Below are positions 37,156 through 46,341 of a DNA stretch of 64,000 nt, one piece after another. The stretch covers positions 1-64,000 of the forward strand of contig NZ_JAAMFM010000026.1 of the NCBI RefSeq assembly GCF_013376105.1, in the 5' to 3' direction. The position numbers and the translations under genes were made by a program. The notes beneath the pieces are model-generated. The model was given only the letters and a program-made list of their open reading frames with translations. It searched no databases and was not told the DNA's origin. Position 1 is the first letter of the stretch; every line of letters starts with the position of its first letter. The stretch is from Arthrobacter wenxiniae. Lineage in GTDB: Bacteria; Actinomycetota; Actinomycetes; Actinomycetales; Micrococcaceae.

Positions 37156-40100
37156 GACAGTTCTCCCTGCTTGGCGTCCTGCTCGGTCAGCGCGAACACC
37201 ACGGCAGCAGCTGATACGAAGGGACGGATGTCGGTGTAGCGCTCGGTGATCGCCGCGATCTCGCGTTCTTCTTCCTCGGCGAGATTGGCCAGGCGATTCT
37301 CCATCGACCGGATGTCCAGCCTGTACTGCTCAGCCTGCCTGGGGTCGAGGTCGAACAGCATTCCCTCGAGTTCCTGTTGGTTCTCCCGCCGATCCCGCAG
37401 GGAGTCCTGCAGGTTGCGGCGGAAATTGGCGAAGATCTGCCGGGCCCGATCGGTGTCTGCGTCCCTGCGCTTCTCCAGGTCCGCGGTGACCGACTCCTGG
37501 TGCTTGACCGCGCGGTTGCGCATTTCTGTCTCCAGACGGGAGCGCAACCGCCCACCGTCGGCGTTCCACTCCTGGGCCAGCCGCGTACGTATCCGTTCGT
37601 CAGCCACGGTGAGGTCCGTGGTGTCGAGAGTCTTCTCGAGCAGAGCATCTGCCTTGGACTCGGCCAGTCGCTGCCCCTTGACACGGATGCCGGTCACGAA
37701 GACTTCCTCGTGCAGGCGCAACCCGCCCCGCCCGACAAGCACAAGGCGGGAGATCGCCGCGACGCAGGACTGCTCGATGCCGGGCACGACCACCGCGGTC
37801 ACCCGGTTGATGGAGGACTCGGCGCTGAACAGCGACGCGCGCAGAATGCGTGAGGCCTTCTGCATCAGACCGTGCCCGAGGTGCACGTGCACGACGTCCT
37901 CGAATCCGCCTTGGAGCACGGAGTCGTCGAAGGTGATGGGCCGGTACACGCCCGGTTGAAGGCGGGTGTCCAGGCCTTTGACGGCATCCTGCCAGGACCG
38001 GCCGAGGATCGGCACGCGGAAGACCTCGGCGTCGTAGTCCTGCGAACCCTCCTCGACCAAGGTGGGCTGGTTGGTCAGGGTGAGTGCCGTGTCGATTACG
38101 CGGCGGGAGTTGTACGGCGTCAGGTGCATGCGCTCCTTCTGCACGTCGTAAGTGTTCGCCAGCTCGGTCAGGACCCGGTTGACCTCCTGGTCTCCGGCCA
38201 TCGCCTTGTTGATGATGGCATTGTCATCGTCCTTGAGCCCCTGGGACCGCGTGGTGACCCTGATCCGGCCGAAGTGGTTCTGGATGTCGGCGTCGATCAC
38301 CGGGTTCACCGAACCCAGGTCGTCGGCGACCGTGGCGACCTTCTCGGCAATGCGGCGCATGAAGTCCATGTCCGCCCCGTAAGTGCCGGCGGTCTGGTCT
38401 GGCAGGAACTGGAACACTTGGGGAACCTCGGCCTGCCCGTATCGGTCGATGCGGCCGATGCGTTGTTCCAGACGCGAGGGGTTGAACGGGACGTCGAAGT
38501 TCACCAGACGATGGCAGTAGGCCTGGAGGTCGATTCCCTCTCCCGCGGCGTCGGTGGCGACCAAGACGCGGATGGGTTCGCGGCTGGGGTCGGCGTTGAA
38601 TCGGGCGCGGGTCAGCTCGCGATCCTCGGTTCCGATCGAGCCCTCGATCGTGGCAAGCCGGGTTTCGTCGTAGCCGCGCTGGCGCAGGTTCTCCACGATC
38701 CAGTTCAGGGTGTCGGCGTACTCGGTGAAGATCACCACGCGCTCGTTGGTCCATGTCTTGCCGTCGGGCCTGCAGATCGCGTTCAACCACTCAATCAGGG
38801 CCTTCAAACGCGAATCCGGCTTGGACTGGTAGCCCAGCCCCCAGTCCACGAGCCGTCCGATCTGCTCCGGCGTGGCCGTCACGAGCGGGTCGGTCGCCTT
38901 GGAGTGGCGCAGTGTGTCGAACTCCGGGTGCTCGGCGCCGCCTTCCTCCTCGTCCGACTGATCTGAACCGAGCACCTCGGCGTAGTACTCGTCCTCGTCA
39001 TCCCATTCCCTCTGGGCCCCCGAGGCGGCCTCGCGGTAGCCGGCCAGAGTGGATCCGAACGCGTACGGGCTGGACAGAAACCGCTTCTTCAACAGCATCG
39101 AGACGATGTCGCCAGAGCGCTTCTGCCCGTTGGCCCGGGCGCTCGCCTCCAAGATGCCGTCGAGGGTCTCGAACGCCTCCTGCTCGTCCTTGCCAGGTGC
39201 GAAGTGGATCGTCTCGAGCTGGCGAGCTTTGAAGCCCTTCTCCTTGATGTCCCGCTTGAGCCGACGAACCGTCACTTCCTTGAGCGCCTGGGCATCGACC
39301 GTGGCGCCGCGGGAGAAGCGGCGGTTGTCAATCATCTCCAGCAGCGCCGTGAACGACTCCGAGTGCCCGTTGTGCGGTGTCGCCGACAGGAAAAGCCGGT
39401 GCTCACATACCTTTGCCAGTTCACGAACCGCGGCCGTGCGCTGGGAATCCACCGCGTATCCCCGGGCTCCGCCCAGCGACGTCGGGCTCGATGGCGCAAC
39501 GTGGTGGGCCTCGTCGACCACCAGCACGTCGAATGCGTAACGGCGGGCGCTGTTGACCTTGCCGGCCTCGGAGTAGACGTCCCGCATAAGCCTCTGGGCG
39601 CGAAGCCCCGGCAACCACGCCATCGACACGATCACGCGTGGGAACAGTCGGAAGGGATTGGCATTCAGGCCATGCGTCCGACGCACCTCGGCCATCACGT
39701 CTGAGTTGACGATGACGAAGTCCAGACCGAACTTCTCACGCATCTCGTCCTGCCACTTGAGCGACAGGCTCGGCGGGCACACGATCACGACCGAGCGGGC
39801 ACGGTGCCGCAGCAAAAGTTCCTGGATGACCAGACCCGCCTCGATCGTCTTGCCCAAACCGACGTCGTCAGCCAGAAGCAGATTGGTTCGGGGGGCTTGC
39901 AGAGCTCGACGCAACGGTTCGAGCTGGTACGCCTCGACGTTCGCTCCTGAGCGGAATGGAGCCTGGAATGCACCCTCGTTCGCCGAGGTCACCGCACCCC
40001 ACCGGACAGCATCAACAAACGCCGCCAGACGGTTCGGGTCATCAAATCCTTCCGAGGTGATGATCTCTGGAAGACCCTGATCTGGGGCAACTGATTGGCC

Positions 40101-40319
40101 AACCTCCAGCTCCCAGATGACGTTGAGTTCCTCGCCCATCCGATCCTCGGCCAGGGATTGAAGTGAGATTACATGGTTGAGTTGAGGGACGCCGTCGTCG
40201 GCCGAGCTACGCGGGAGACCCTGCTCACGGACGTCCGCGACGGCCCAGTTCGCTCCACGAACCTCGACGATGTCCCCCGGCTTCGGAAGGCGCGGCATCT
40301 CAGCCAGCTGGGCGGTCAT
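37152..40319 (-). CDS. drmD: DISARM class 1 SNF2-type helicase DrmD
   Basis: 1055 aa from ATG 40319, with GGAG seven bases upstream. SNF2/RapA-like motifs: Walker A DDVGLGKT (151-158), Walker B DEAH (269-272), motif III SATP (312-315), motif V ATDAAGEGIDLQ and motif VI RLEQRIGRIDRYGQ (about 640). The C-terminus after about 880 is charged and coiled-coil-like (repeated Arg/Glu heptads such as QQELEGMLFDLD). DrmD defines class 1 DISARM and opens the operon. It is encoded with drmMI and probably moves on or remodels DNA for the DrmAB complex. It is the first gene after a 760-base promoter region. Confidence 0.92.
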   Translation of the reverse strand: MTAQLAEMPRLPKPGDIVEVRGANWAVADVREQGLPRSSADDGVPQLNHVISLQSLAEDRMGEELNVIWELEVGQSVAPDQGLPEIITSEGFDDPNRLAAFVDAVRWGAVTSANEGAFQAPFRSGANVEAYQLEPLRRALQAPRTNLLLADDVGLGKTIEAGLVIQELLLRHRARSVVIVCPPSLSLKWQDEMREKFGLDFVIVNSDVMAEVRRTHGLNANPFRLFPRVIVSMAWLPGLRAQRLMRDVYSEAGKVNSARRYAFDVLVVDEAHHVAPSSPTSLGGARGYAVDSQRTAAVRELAKVCEHRLFLSATPHNGHSESFTALLEMIDNRRFSRGATVDAQALKEVTVRRLKRDIKEKGFKARQLETIHFAPGKDEQEAFETLDGILEASARANGQKRSGDIVSMLLKKRFLSSPYAFGSTLAGYREAASGAQREWDDEDEYYAEVLGSDQSDEEEGGAEHPEFDTLRHSKATDPLVTATPEQIGRLVDWGLGYQSKPDSRLKALIEWLNAICRPDGKTWTNERVVIFTEYADTLNWIVENLRQRGYDETRLATIEGSIGTEDRELTRARFNADPSREPIRVLVATDAAGEGIDLQAYCHRLVNFDVPFNPSRLEQRIGRIDRYGQAEVPQVFQFLPDQTAGTYGADMDFMRRIAEKVATVADDLGSVNPVIDADIQNHFGRIRVTTRSQGLKDDDNAIINKAMAGDQEVNRVLTELANTYDVQKERMHLTPYNSRRVIDTALTLTNQPTLVEEGSQDYDAEVFRVPILGRSWQDAVKGLDTRLQPGVYRPITFDDSVLQGGFEDVVHVHLGHGLMQKASRILRASLFSAESSINRVTAVVVPGIEQSCVAAISRLVLVGRGGLRLHEEVFVTGIRVKGQRLAESKADALLEKTLDTTDLTVADERIRTRLAQEWNADGGRLRSRLETEMRNRAVKHQESVTADLEKRRDADTDRARQIFANFRRNLQDSLRDRRENQQELEGMLFDLDPRQAEQYRLDIRSMENRLANLAEEEEREIAAITERYTDIRPFVSAAAVVFALTEQDAKQGELS

Positions 40320-40423
40320 CGGGTCGACTCCGCTTCGACCGATTCCGACGTATTGTTCAGTTCTCTGGCATTAGGAACAGAAACCGCAACCACTTACACT
40401 CCCCCATGTCATTCGAGCCAACG

Positions 40424-40444
40424 AAATATAGCACTCCACTGTCA
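40424..40444 (-). promoter_or_regulatory. Possible DISARM promoter elements
   Basis: On the minus strand, an extended -10 box TGCTATATT (40424-40432) lies about 105 bases upstream of drmD. A perfect TTGACA (40439-40444) sits only 9 bases before the -10, too close for a normal -35, so it may instead be part of an operator. Assignment is tentative. Confidence 0.35.
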
Positions 40445-41081
40445 AACTTAGTCCATTGACAAACCGGGCCTAAAAGGTGTCGAAGGCACTCGGAACGGAT
40501 GACGCGGCTAACCCCGGCGAGTCTGCTGCTATATCACGGCAGCGCCCCTACCCTCCGGTCGTATTCCGCCGTTTCTAACCCCAGTACCTTGCCACTGACC
40601 AAGGCCTACAGCCGCCATCACGGCGAGTCACTCGCAATGTCCTCATCGAAAGACCGCCTTCTCGATCTGATTAGGCCAGTCACGTAGTAGGGCCCGGCCA
40701 GCACCATGAACGGGTGTGGAAACAAACTTGAGCAGTCCCCGCCGAATTGCCGTTAGGCCTTCACTGGTCAGCCCAATAGAGCACATCGGTCGATGGACCT
40801 GTATGAACACCTGCCGAACCGCGTTGTGCCTTCTGGTACGCCATCATCGCTGGGCGGGTCCTCCACGCAACCAGGGCGCTACGCGCCGGCCACTCCCCCA
40901 AAAATTCTTCCTCGGCGCTCCTTCGTCGCTTATTTCCTCGAAACAATTTTTGCCCCGTGCCCGGTAGCCCAAGTTGCCCTCCGGCCCCTAACACCCAGCG
41001 GTGATTCCTCTTACCAGAAGGCACCAACAGAGCAGGCGGCCGCGAACAACCAGCCACCGTTCACACAGGAGGAGCAGGACA
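40445..41081. other. Intergenic region between divergent DISARM and DUF4192
   Basis: No frame here has a binding site and a recognisable product; a 62-codon frame at 40499 was not accepted. The last 20 bases carry the strong AGGAGG site of the DUF4192 gene. Confidence 0.35.
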
Positions 41082-42104
41082 ATGGAACCGATCAGAATCA
41101 GCAGCCCGGCCGACGCGATCAGCTACATGGGACACAGCCTAGGCTACTGGCCCAAGGAAAGCCTCGTCTGCGTCGCACTCGAGGGCAAGGCCCTCGGCCC
41201 CACCCTTCGGGTGAACCTCCCCGCAAACGTGGATTACGTCGAAACCTATACGGAACGCGTCTCCCACTACTTCGGCATCGACCACGACGCCACCGCCGTC
41301 CTCATCGCCCTGTTCACCCACCAGCCCTGGGGCAAGGGACACCAAAAGCCATTTGCTCCCCTGATTCAGGGACTCAAGCGCCACTTCCAGACCGCGGGAC
41401 TGCACGTCCGTCACGTGTGGATTGTCGGCCCGGCATCCTTTGCCGCGTACGACGGCGCCGACCCCGCCTCCTGCGGCAAGGAGGTCCCGCTGGAAGCCCT
41501 CGATTCCAGCGTCCTGAATGCCGAGATGGTCTACCGGGGCAGCCTCATCGAAGAGAACGACACACTCCCCATCCCGGAGCTGGCGGCCACCCGTGCTACG
41601 CAGGACGCCGTCGAAGCAGCCATGCGCAACATGGCCGCAAATCCGGCCCAGTGCCTGGACGCCGCCTACCGGCTGTGGATGGACCTCCTTGACGGCGGCG
41701 CCGAACCCACCGATAACGAACTCACCGAGGTCCTGGCCGGTCTCCAAAATGTCGGGCTCAGGGACCATGTCCTGGCCGACATGCCCGGCCTCAACGAGCC
41801 CATGGACGCAACACTCTTTGGCGCCACGGACCAGGCCCCTCAGTGGGGCCGGATTGACAGCGCCGAAAAGCTGCTGAAGCGGCTGCTGACCATCGCCTCC
41901 CCGGCCCATGCGGCCGCACCGTTGACGATGCTGGGGCACATCTGCTGGTGGAAGGGCAAGGGAACAACTGCCGCCAACTACATGCACGTTGCCCTGACGT
42001 TTGACCCGGACTATCACCTGGCCAAGTTGCTCGACCAGCTGCTTGGCGCCGGCGTCGTCTCGGGCTGGGCGCAACGCAAAGAGACCTGTTACCGGAACCG
42101 CTGA
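41082..42104 (+). CDS. DUF4192 family protein
   Basis: 340 aa from ATG 41082, with a strong AGGAGGAG site ending about eight bases upstream. The N-terminus has the family pattern: SPADAISYMGHSLGYWPKESLVCVAL, then a second beta-rich segment (TAVLIALFT) and a helical C-terminal part ending with LTFDPDYHLAKLLDQLL, where an Ala/Leu-rich helix pair resembles a tetratricopeptide-type unit. DUF4192 proteins are frequent in actinobacteria, including on plasmids and phages; their role is unknown. It precedes a redoxin gene by about 50 bases in the same direction, so the two may be one operon. Confidence 0.85.
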   Translation: MEPIRISSPADAISYMGHSLGYWPKESLVCVALEGKALGPTLRVNLPANVDYVETYTERVSHYFGIDHDATAVLIALFTHQPWGKGHQKPFAPLIQGLKRHFQTAGLHVRHVWIVGPASFAAYDGADPASCGKEVPLEALDSSVLNAEMVYRGSLIEENDTLPIPELAATRATQDAVEAAMRNMAANPAQCLDAAYRLWMDLLDGGAEPTDNELTEVLAGLQNVGLRDHVLADMPGLNEPMDATLFGATDQAPQWGRIDSAEKLLKRLLTIASPAHAAAPLTMLGHICWWKGKGTTAANYMHVALTFDPDYHLAKLLDQLLGAGVVSGWAQRKETCYRNR

Positions 42105-42153
42105 CCCCGGCCACGGGATCCGCAACGAACTGATTCGAATCCAGGCGATAGCA

Positions 42154-42390
42154 ATGGACATTACCGTTTACAGCAAGCCGGGCTGCCAGCAATGCAAGTT
42201 CACCTGCCGCAGCCTGGAGAAGGCCGGCATCCCCTATGCCGTCGTCGACCTGACCACCAACGATGCCGCGCTCGAGTATGTCCAGGACCTCGGCTACTCC
42301 CAGGCGCCCGTCGTCGTGGTGACCGAGCACCACCACTGGTCAGGATTCAAGCCCACCGAGATCGAACGGCTCCGGCTCGCCATCCAATAA
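42154..42390 (+). CDS. nrdH: NrdH-like glutaredoxin
   Basis: 78 aa from ATG 42154. The redox site is CQQC (residues 10-13 of MDITVYSKPGCQQC), with the NrdH-typical cis-Pro region YSQAPVVVV and the closing HHWSGFKPTEI, which marks NrdH redoxins rather than classical glutaredoxins. NrdH donates electrons to class Ib ribonucleotide reductase, reduced by thioredoxin reductase. No nrdI, nrdE or nrdF gene is nearby, so here it is a stand-alone copy, as is common on actinobacterial plasmids and phages. It may supply deoxynucleotides together with the DNA polymerase encoded next door; that link is inferred. Confidence 0.88.
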   Translation: MDITVYSKPGCQQCKFTCRSLEKAGIPYAVVDLTTNDAALEYVQDLGYSQAPVVVVTEHHHWSGFKPTEIERLRLAIQ

Positions 42391-42412
42391 CCACCCGCAA
42401 CAGGAGATCCCG

Positions 42413-42437
42413 TGCCGCATGAAACCCTCATGAGGCA
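42413..42437. terminator. Hairpin between convergent nrdH and dnaE2
   Basis: TGCCGCATGA (42413-42422) and TCATGAGGCA (42428-42437) form a 10-base stem with one mismatch over a 5-base loop. No T run follows. A site like AGGAG with a GTG lies just left of it, so a short truncated gene cannot be excluded. Confidence 0.35.
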
Positions 42438-42497
42438 CTCCCCTGCATGTGAAAAAGGCAGCGGATTGCGCCTGCTCTATTGGCTTCAACCTTGTTT

Positions 42498-45400
42498 TCA
42501 TCCATCGCGTGCAGCCAGTGAAATCTCTGTGAGGTCTGTGGCGTTGGTGGCTTGGAGGGACATGCCGCGCGGGCCGGTGCGGCGGGTGGTGCCCTCGATC
42601 AGTAGCAGGCGGGTGTTGAAGAGGATGGGCGGGGCGACGTTTTCCTGGGCGTCGGCGAAGAAGGTCGCGTCGATGCAGCCGGTGCCGTCGTCGATGCTGA
42701 TGAACACGACGCGTTTGCCTCCGTGCATGGGCGGGGTCTGGGTGGCGACCCTGACTCCGGCGACGCGGACGAAGGTGCCGTTGCGCAGGCCAAGGAGGTC
42801 TTTGGCCTTGGTGACCCGGAGCTTGTCCAGGAGGGGTTGGTGGGAGTCCATGAGGTGGTGGGTGACGTCGAGGGAGAGGATGTCCAGCTCCGCCCGGGTG
42901 ACATCGGTGGCGGTCATGTCCGGCTCGCGGGCGGTCATGGTGGCGGCGTCGATGGCGGGCAGGGGCAGGGCGAGTTGGCCGGGGATCACGTGGGCGCGTT
43001 TGCTGTGGCGGGTTGCCTGGTTCCAGGCGGCCAGGTCGCGCCGGCTCCGGTGGTGGTTTCCGGTGTAGAGGGAGTCGAGGGCACCGACCAGGGCCAGGCT
43101 CTCAATCGTGGAGACCCGGAGTCGGGCGCGTTGTTTGAGGTCGGCCAGGGAATCGAAGGGGCGCTGGCCGATGATGCGTTCGACTTCCTTGGCCTGGATG
43201 CCTTTCACGTCCGCCAGGGACATGCGGATCCCCAGGCCGCCAGCGCCTGCCGGTTCCACGACGTACTCGTCCGTGGAGGTGTTGACGTCCAAGGGCAGGA
43301 TGGGGATGCCGAGCCGGCGGGCTTCGGCCACCAGGAGCCGTTTGGGATACATGCCCGGGTCATGGGTCCAGAGCCCGGCCAGGAACTGGACCGGGTAGTG
43401 GGTTTTCAGCCATGCCGACTCGTAGGTCGGGACGGCAAAAGCGGCCCCGTGGGCGCGGCAGAATCCGAAGGAGCCAAAGCCCTTCACCACTCCCCACACC
43501 TTCTCTATGGCTTCGGGGGTGTAGCCGCGCTGGGCGGACCGGTCCCGGAAATAGGATTCGACTGCCGGGAGTTTGTCGTCGTTGCTCAGGTGCCGCCGGA
43601 GGACGTCGGCGTAGGCGAGGCCGCAGCCGGTGAAGATGTCCAGGATGCGCATGAGTTGTTCGTGGAAGACCACGATCCCGTAGGTGCCCCGCAGCACCGG
43701 TTCCAGGTCGGGGTGGAGTTGGGCGACGGTTTCCCAGCCGCCGCGCCGGTTCAGGAACGGCTTGACCATGTCGGCCTGCATGGGGCCGGGGCGGAAGAGG
43801 GAAATGTCGGTGATGAGGTCGTCAAAGACTGCCGGTTGGAGCTTGCCGATGAGTTCGCGCTGCCCGGGCGATTCAATCTGAAAACACCCCAGCGTCTGGG
43901 TGGAGCGGATCAGCTCAAAGGTCGGCCCGTCATCCAGCGGCACAGCCTCCAGGTCGATGGCCTTGCCTGTGGTGCGGCGGATTTCGGTGATGGCGTAGGC
44001 CATGGCGGATTGCATCCGCACGCCCAGGACGTCCAGCTTGATCAGGCCCATGGGGTCCATGTCGTGTTTGTCGTACTGGGACATGGGCAGGCCCATCCCG
44101 GAGGGCTGGACCGGGGTGCGATCCAACAGCGAAGCGTTGCTGAGGATGACGCCGCAGGGGTGCATGGAGATGTGGCGTGGGAGCCGGTCGAGGCGCTCGG
44201 TGATGTCCACCAGAAGATCCAGCTGCCGGTTCCCCTCGACCCGGCCGGCCAGGTCGCGCAGTTCCGGCTTTTCATCCAACGCTTCCCGGAACTCGCTCGC
44301 GGAAAACCTCCACAAACCTTTGGCGATCCCGTCAATGTCCCCCGGCGCCATGCCCAGCGCCATGCCAGCGTCCCGGGCCGCGCCACGGGCCCGATACCCG
44401 GCCTGCATCGACATCAACGTGACCCGTTCCGGGCCGAAGCGCTCGAAAATGCGGTGGTAGATTTCATGCCGCCTCGCCGACTCCACATCAATGTCAACAT
44501 CCGGCAGGGTCTGCCGCTCGGTGCTCAGGAACCGCTCGAACAACAGCTCGTGCCGGATGGGGTCGACCTGGGAGATCCCCAGGGCATAGTTGACCAGGGA
44601 CCCGGCCCCGGAGCCGCGGGCGGCGGAACGAATCCCCATCTCCCGAATCAGCCGGGTCACCTCCGCCACCGTCAGAAAATAGGATGAGAAACCGAGCTCG
44701 GCGATGGTTCCCATCTCCGCCCGCAACCGCTCCTCCACAGCCGCCCGGGATGCGAGGCTGACTCCCGGATACCGGCGTCCCACGCCCGCCTGGGCGCGTT
44801 CCCAGAGCTCGGCCAGGGGGTCGCCGGTGATGCCGATGATGGAGGCCTCCGGCATGACGGGAACTCCCCAGCCGGTATCGGTGACCGGATCGATCCGGCA
44901 CCTGTCCGCCAGCGCCTTGGTCTGCGCAAGGAGCGTCCTGGCCGCCCCCGCCCCGAACTGGCCCAACACCGCAATTTCCGAGGCCAGCGCCTTCATGGCC
45001 GCTACCGGTTTGAGCCACCCTTGGGCTGTCGGCTGCACGCCCACCTCATCCAGGCAGGCCAGTGCCCGTGCCGCGTCAAGGACATCCGCGGTGACCGCCC
45101 CATCAGGCTCGGCATACCGGACCATGTTCGTCAGCACGGGCGTGGTCCCGGACCGGGCGGCCAGGCGGAGCATGCGAATGGCGTGCGGGTGGCTGAGCGG
45201 CTGCCCGGGCTCGGAAAGATGCGACACCACCTCAACATGCAGCGCCTCGGCCGGCAGCACGGTCTGCCAGGCACGCAGCAAGGGCAGGCCCTCGCGGCGT
45301 GCCCCGACCCGCCGTCCGACATCCGAGAGCGGCCCCAGCAACATGGTCCCGACCGGCCCGGACCCGGCCAGCAGATGGCCGGCAATCTCTTCCGGGCTCA

Positions 45401-45728
45401 CCCCGACCGGCGACCGGGTGTGCGCTGTCGACACCAGCCGGCACAACGCCGCATACCCCGCCCCCTCGTTGTGCCCGTGGGCCAGGACCACAACCCGGCC
45501 GGTCACCCCGCCGTCGCGGTCCAAGGTGGCAAGTTCCACGCCAAGGATCGCGTCAATCCCCGCGCGCCGGCAGGCCGCAATGTGCTTGGGCACCCCGTAC
45601 AGGCCATCACGGTCGGTGATGGCCAAGGCATCGGCGCCGCCATCCCTGGCAGCGGCGGCCAGCGTGTCGGGCCAGTCCACCCCGTAGTGGGCGGAGAAGG
45701 CGGAGGCAACATGCAAGTGATTGAACAT
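42498..45728 (-). CDS. dnaE2: Error-prone DNA polymerase III alpha subunit (DnaE2/ImuC type)
   Basis: 1076 aa, the usual DnaE2 length and shorter than replicative DnaE. The N-terminal PHP domain begins HLHVASAFS and continues with ITDRDG. The polymerase catalytic acids are in PDVDIDVE (409-416) and IKLDVLG (563-569). A helix-hairpin-helix region and an OB-fold (GTFVRVAGVRVATQTPP) follow near the C-terminus. DnaE2 carries out SOS mutagenic translesion synthesis with ImuA' and ImuB; neither partner gene is in the window. It lies 6 bases behind a DUF6504 gene that starts behind an SOS-like box. It sits beside a relaxase, so this copy is probably carried by mobile DNA. Very high GC creates long antisense frames here. 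Confidence 0.9.
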   Translation of the reverse strand: MFNHLHVASAFSAHYGVDWPDTLAAAARDGGADALAITDRDGLYGVPKHIAACRRAGIDAILGVELATLDRDGGVTGRVVVLAHGHNEGAGYAALCRLVSTAHTRSPVGVSPEEIAGHLLAGSGPVGTMLLGPLSDVGRRVGARREGLPLLRAWQTVLPAEALHVEVVSHLSEPGQPLSHPHAIRMLRLAARSGTTPVLTNMVRYAEPDGAVTADVLDAARALACLDEVGVQPTAQGWLKPVAAMKALASEIAVLGQFGAGAARTLLAQTKALADRCRIDPVTDTGWGVPVMPEASIIGITGDPLAELWERAQAGVGRRYPGVSLASRAAVEERLRAEMGTIAELGFSSYFLTVAEVTRLIREMGIRSAARGSGAGSLVNYALGISQVDPIRHELLFERFLSTERQTLPDVDIDVESARRHEIYHRIFERFGPERVTLMSMQAGYRARGAARDAGMALGMAPGDIDGIAKGLWRFSASEFREALDEKPELRDLAGRVEGNRQLDLLVDITERLDRLPRHISMHPCGVILSNASLLDRTPVQPSGMGLPMSQYDKHDMDPMGLIKLDVLGVRMQSAMAYAITEIRRTTGKAIDLEAVPLDDGPTFELIRSTQTLGCFQIESPGQRELIGKLQPAVFDDLITDISLFRPGPMQADMVKPFLNRRGGWETVAQLHPDLEPVLRGTYGIVVFHEQLMRILDIFTGCGLAYADVLRRHLSNDDKLPAVESYFRDRSAQRGYTPEAIEKVWGVVKGFGSFGFCRAHGAAFAVPTYESAWLKTHYPVQFLAGLWTHDPGMYPKRLLVAEARRLGIPILPLDVNTSTDEYVVEPAGAGGLGIRMSLADVKGIQAKEVERIIGQRPFDSLADLKQRARLRVSTIESLALVGALDSLYTGNHHRSRRDLAAWNQATRHSKRAHVIPGQLALPLPAIDAATMTAREPDMTATDVTRAELDILSLDVTHHLMDSHQPLLDKLRVTKAKDLLGLRNGTFVRVAGVRVATQTPPMHGGKRVVFISIDDGTGCIDATFFADAQENVAPPILFNTRLLLIEGTTRRTGPRGMSLQATNATDLTEISLAARDG

Positions 45729-45734
45729 CTGTGG

Positions 45735-46019
45735 TCAGCCAAGGATCCTGGCGAGGCGCCACCCGGAATCCTCGCGGGTCAGCTCAAACACGCGCTCCGC
45801 CGAACGGCCGTGCCGCGTGGCTGTCAGGCGCCACACCTCGGTCTCGAGAACCTGGGCGCCAATGCCCTTGTTGACCCGTTCCTGTTCAGTCCACCAGGGA
45901 CGGCGCGTGAAGAACCGCATCGGCAGCTCCGTCATCCGGTACCGTCCCGACCGCCACGCAAACCCCAACGGACTCCCCGCCGGCGTCGTCCACACGTCCA
46001 CACGTTCACCAACCACCAT
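45735..46019 (-). CDS. DUF6504 family protein, first gene of the dnaE2 operon
   Basis: 94 aa from ATG 46019, with GAGG about nine bases upstream; the longer frame to 46106 has no binding site. The pattern GERVDVWTTPAGSPLGFAWRSGRYRM followed by WWTEQE matches DUF6504, small proteins commonly encoded next to dnaE2 or imuB in actinobacteria. The function is unknown; the compact beta-rich shape with many Arg and Trp fits a nucleic-acid or polymerase contact. It is separated from dnaE2 by 6 bases and shares its SOS-like promoter region. Confidence 0.82.
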   Translation of the reverse strand: MVVGERVDVWTTPAGSPLGFAWRSGRYRMTELPMRFFTRRPWWTEQERVNKGIGAQVLETEVWRLTATRHGRSAERVFELTREDSGWRLARILG

Positions 46020-46049
46020 CGAACGCACCTCTACACACAACTTCGTTAA

Positions 46050-46065
46050 TAGAATACGTGTTCGA
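46050..46065 (-). promoter_or_regulatory. LexA/SOS-box-like palindrome upstream of DUF6504-dnaE2
   Basis: On the minus strand the sequence is TCGAACACGTATTCTA. The left half matches the actinobacterial LexA half site (TCGAAC) exactly; the right half matches GTTCGA in four of six positions, with a 4-base spacer. It lies 31 bases before the ATG at 46019, a normal operator position, and in front of an SOS-type polymerase. Confidence 0.65.
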
Positions 46066-46080
46066 CAATAGAATGCGCCA

Positions 46081-46260
46081 CTGACATCTTCAGCCGACCA
46101 CCCCACCGAGCCAAAAACTAGGCCCCTGCCACCACAGCCCTCCCAGCACTACCGCCACCCCCGCAACCATCGCCTGACGCCAACCCAAAGCCAGCCCCCA
46201 CTGCCACTTCACCCCCACCCCGCTGCCGCAACCAGAAAATCCTTCACACGTCTGGCATCC
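46081..46260. other. Strongly C-biased tract upstream of relaxase, candidate transfer origin region
   Basis: For about 170 bases the plus strand is dominated by C and A with very little G and T, unlike its surroundings. Transfer origins of MobF relaxases usually lie just upstream of, or near, the relaxase operon. No nic-site consensus could be verified by eye, so this is only a position-based suggestion. Confidence 0.3.
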
Positions 46261-46327
46261 AAGGTTCGGGCGTCGATTTCGGACACGTCGTTCACTCACG
46301 TCGTCGAGCCTGGCTGGCCCCATGAAC

Positions 46328-46341
46328 TGGTATGAATACCA
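46328..46341. promoter_or_regulatory. Perfect inverted repeat across a start codon
   Basis: TGGTATGAATACCA has two 6-base arms and a 2-base centre. It contains the ATG at 46332, so a protein or an RNA structure here could block translation of the relaxase operon. Confidence 0.45.

Noticed and set aside
37872-38966. 364-codon plus-strand open frame
   Set aside because: It lies opposite DrmD helicase motifs and has Val/Gly/Asp-rich shadow composition.
42723-44687. 654-codon plus-strand open frame
   Set aside because: It is antisense to the conserved dnaE2 catalytic region; very high GC third positions keep the opposite strand open. It has no recognisable product.
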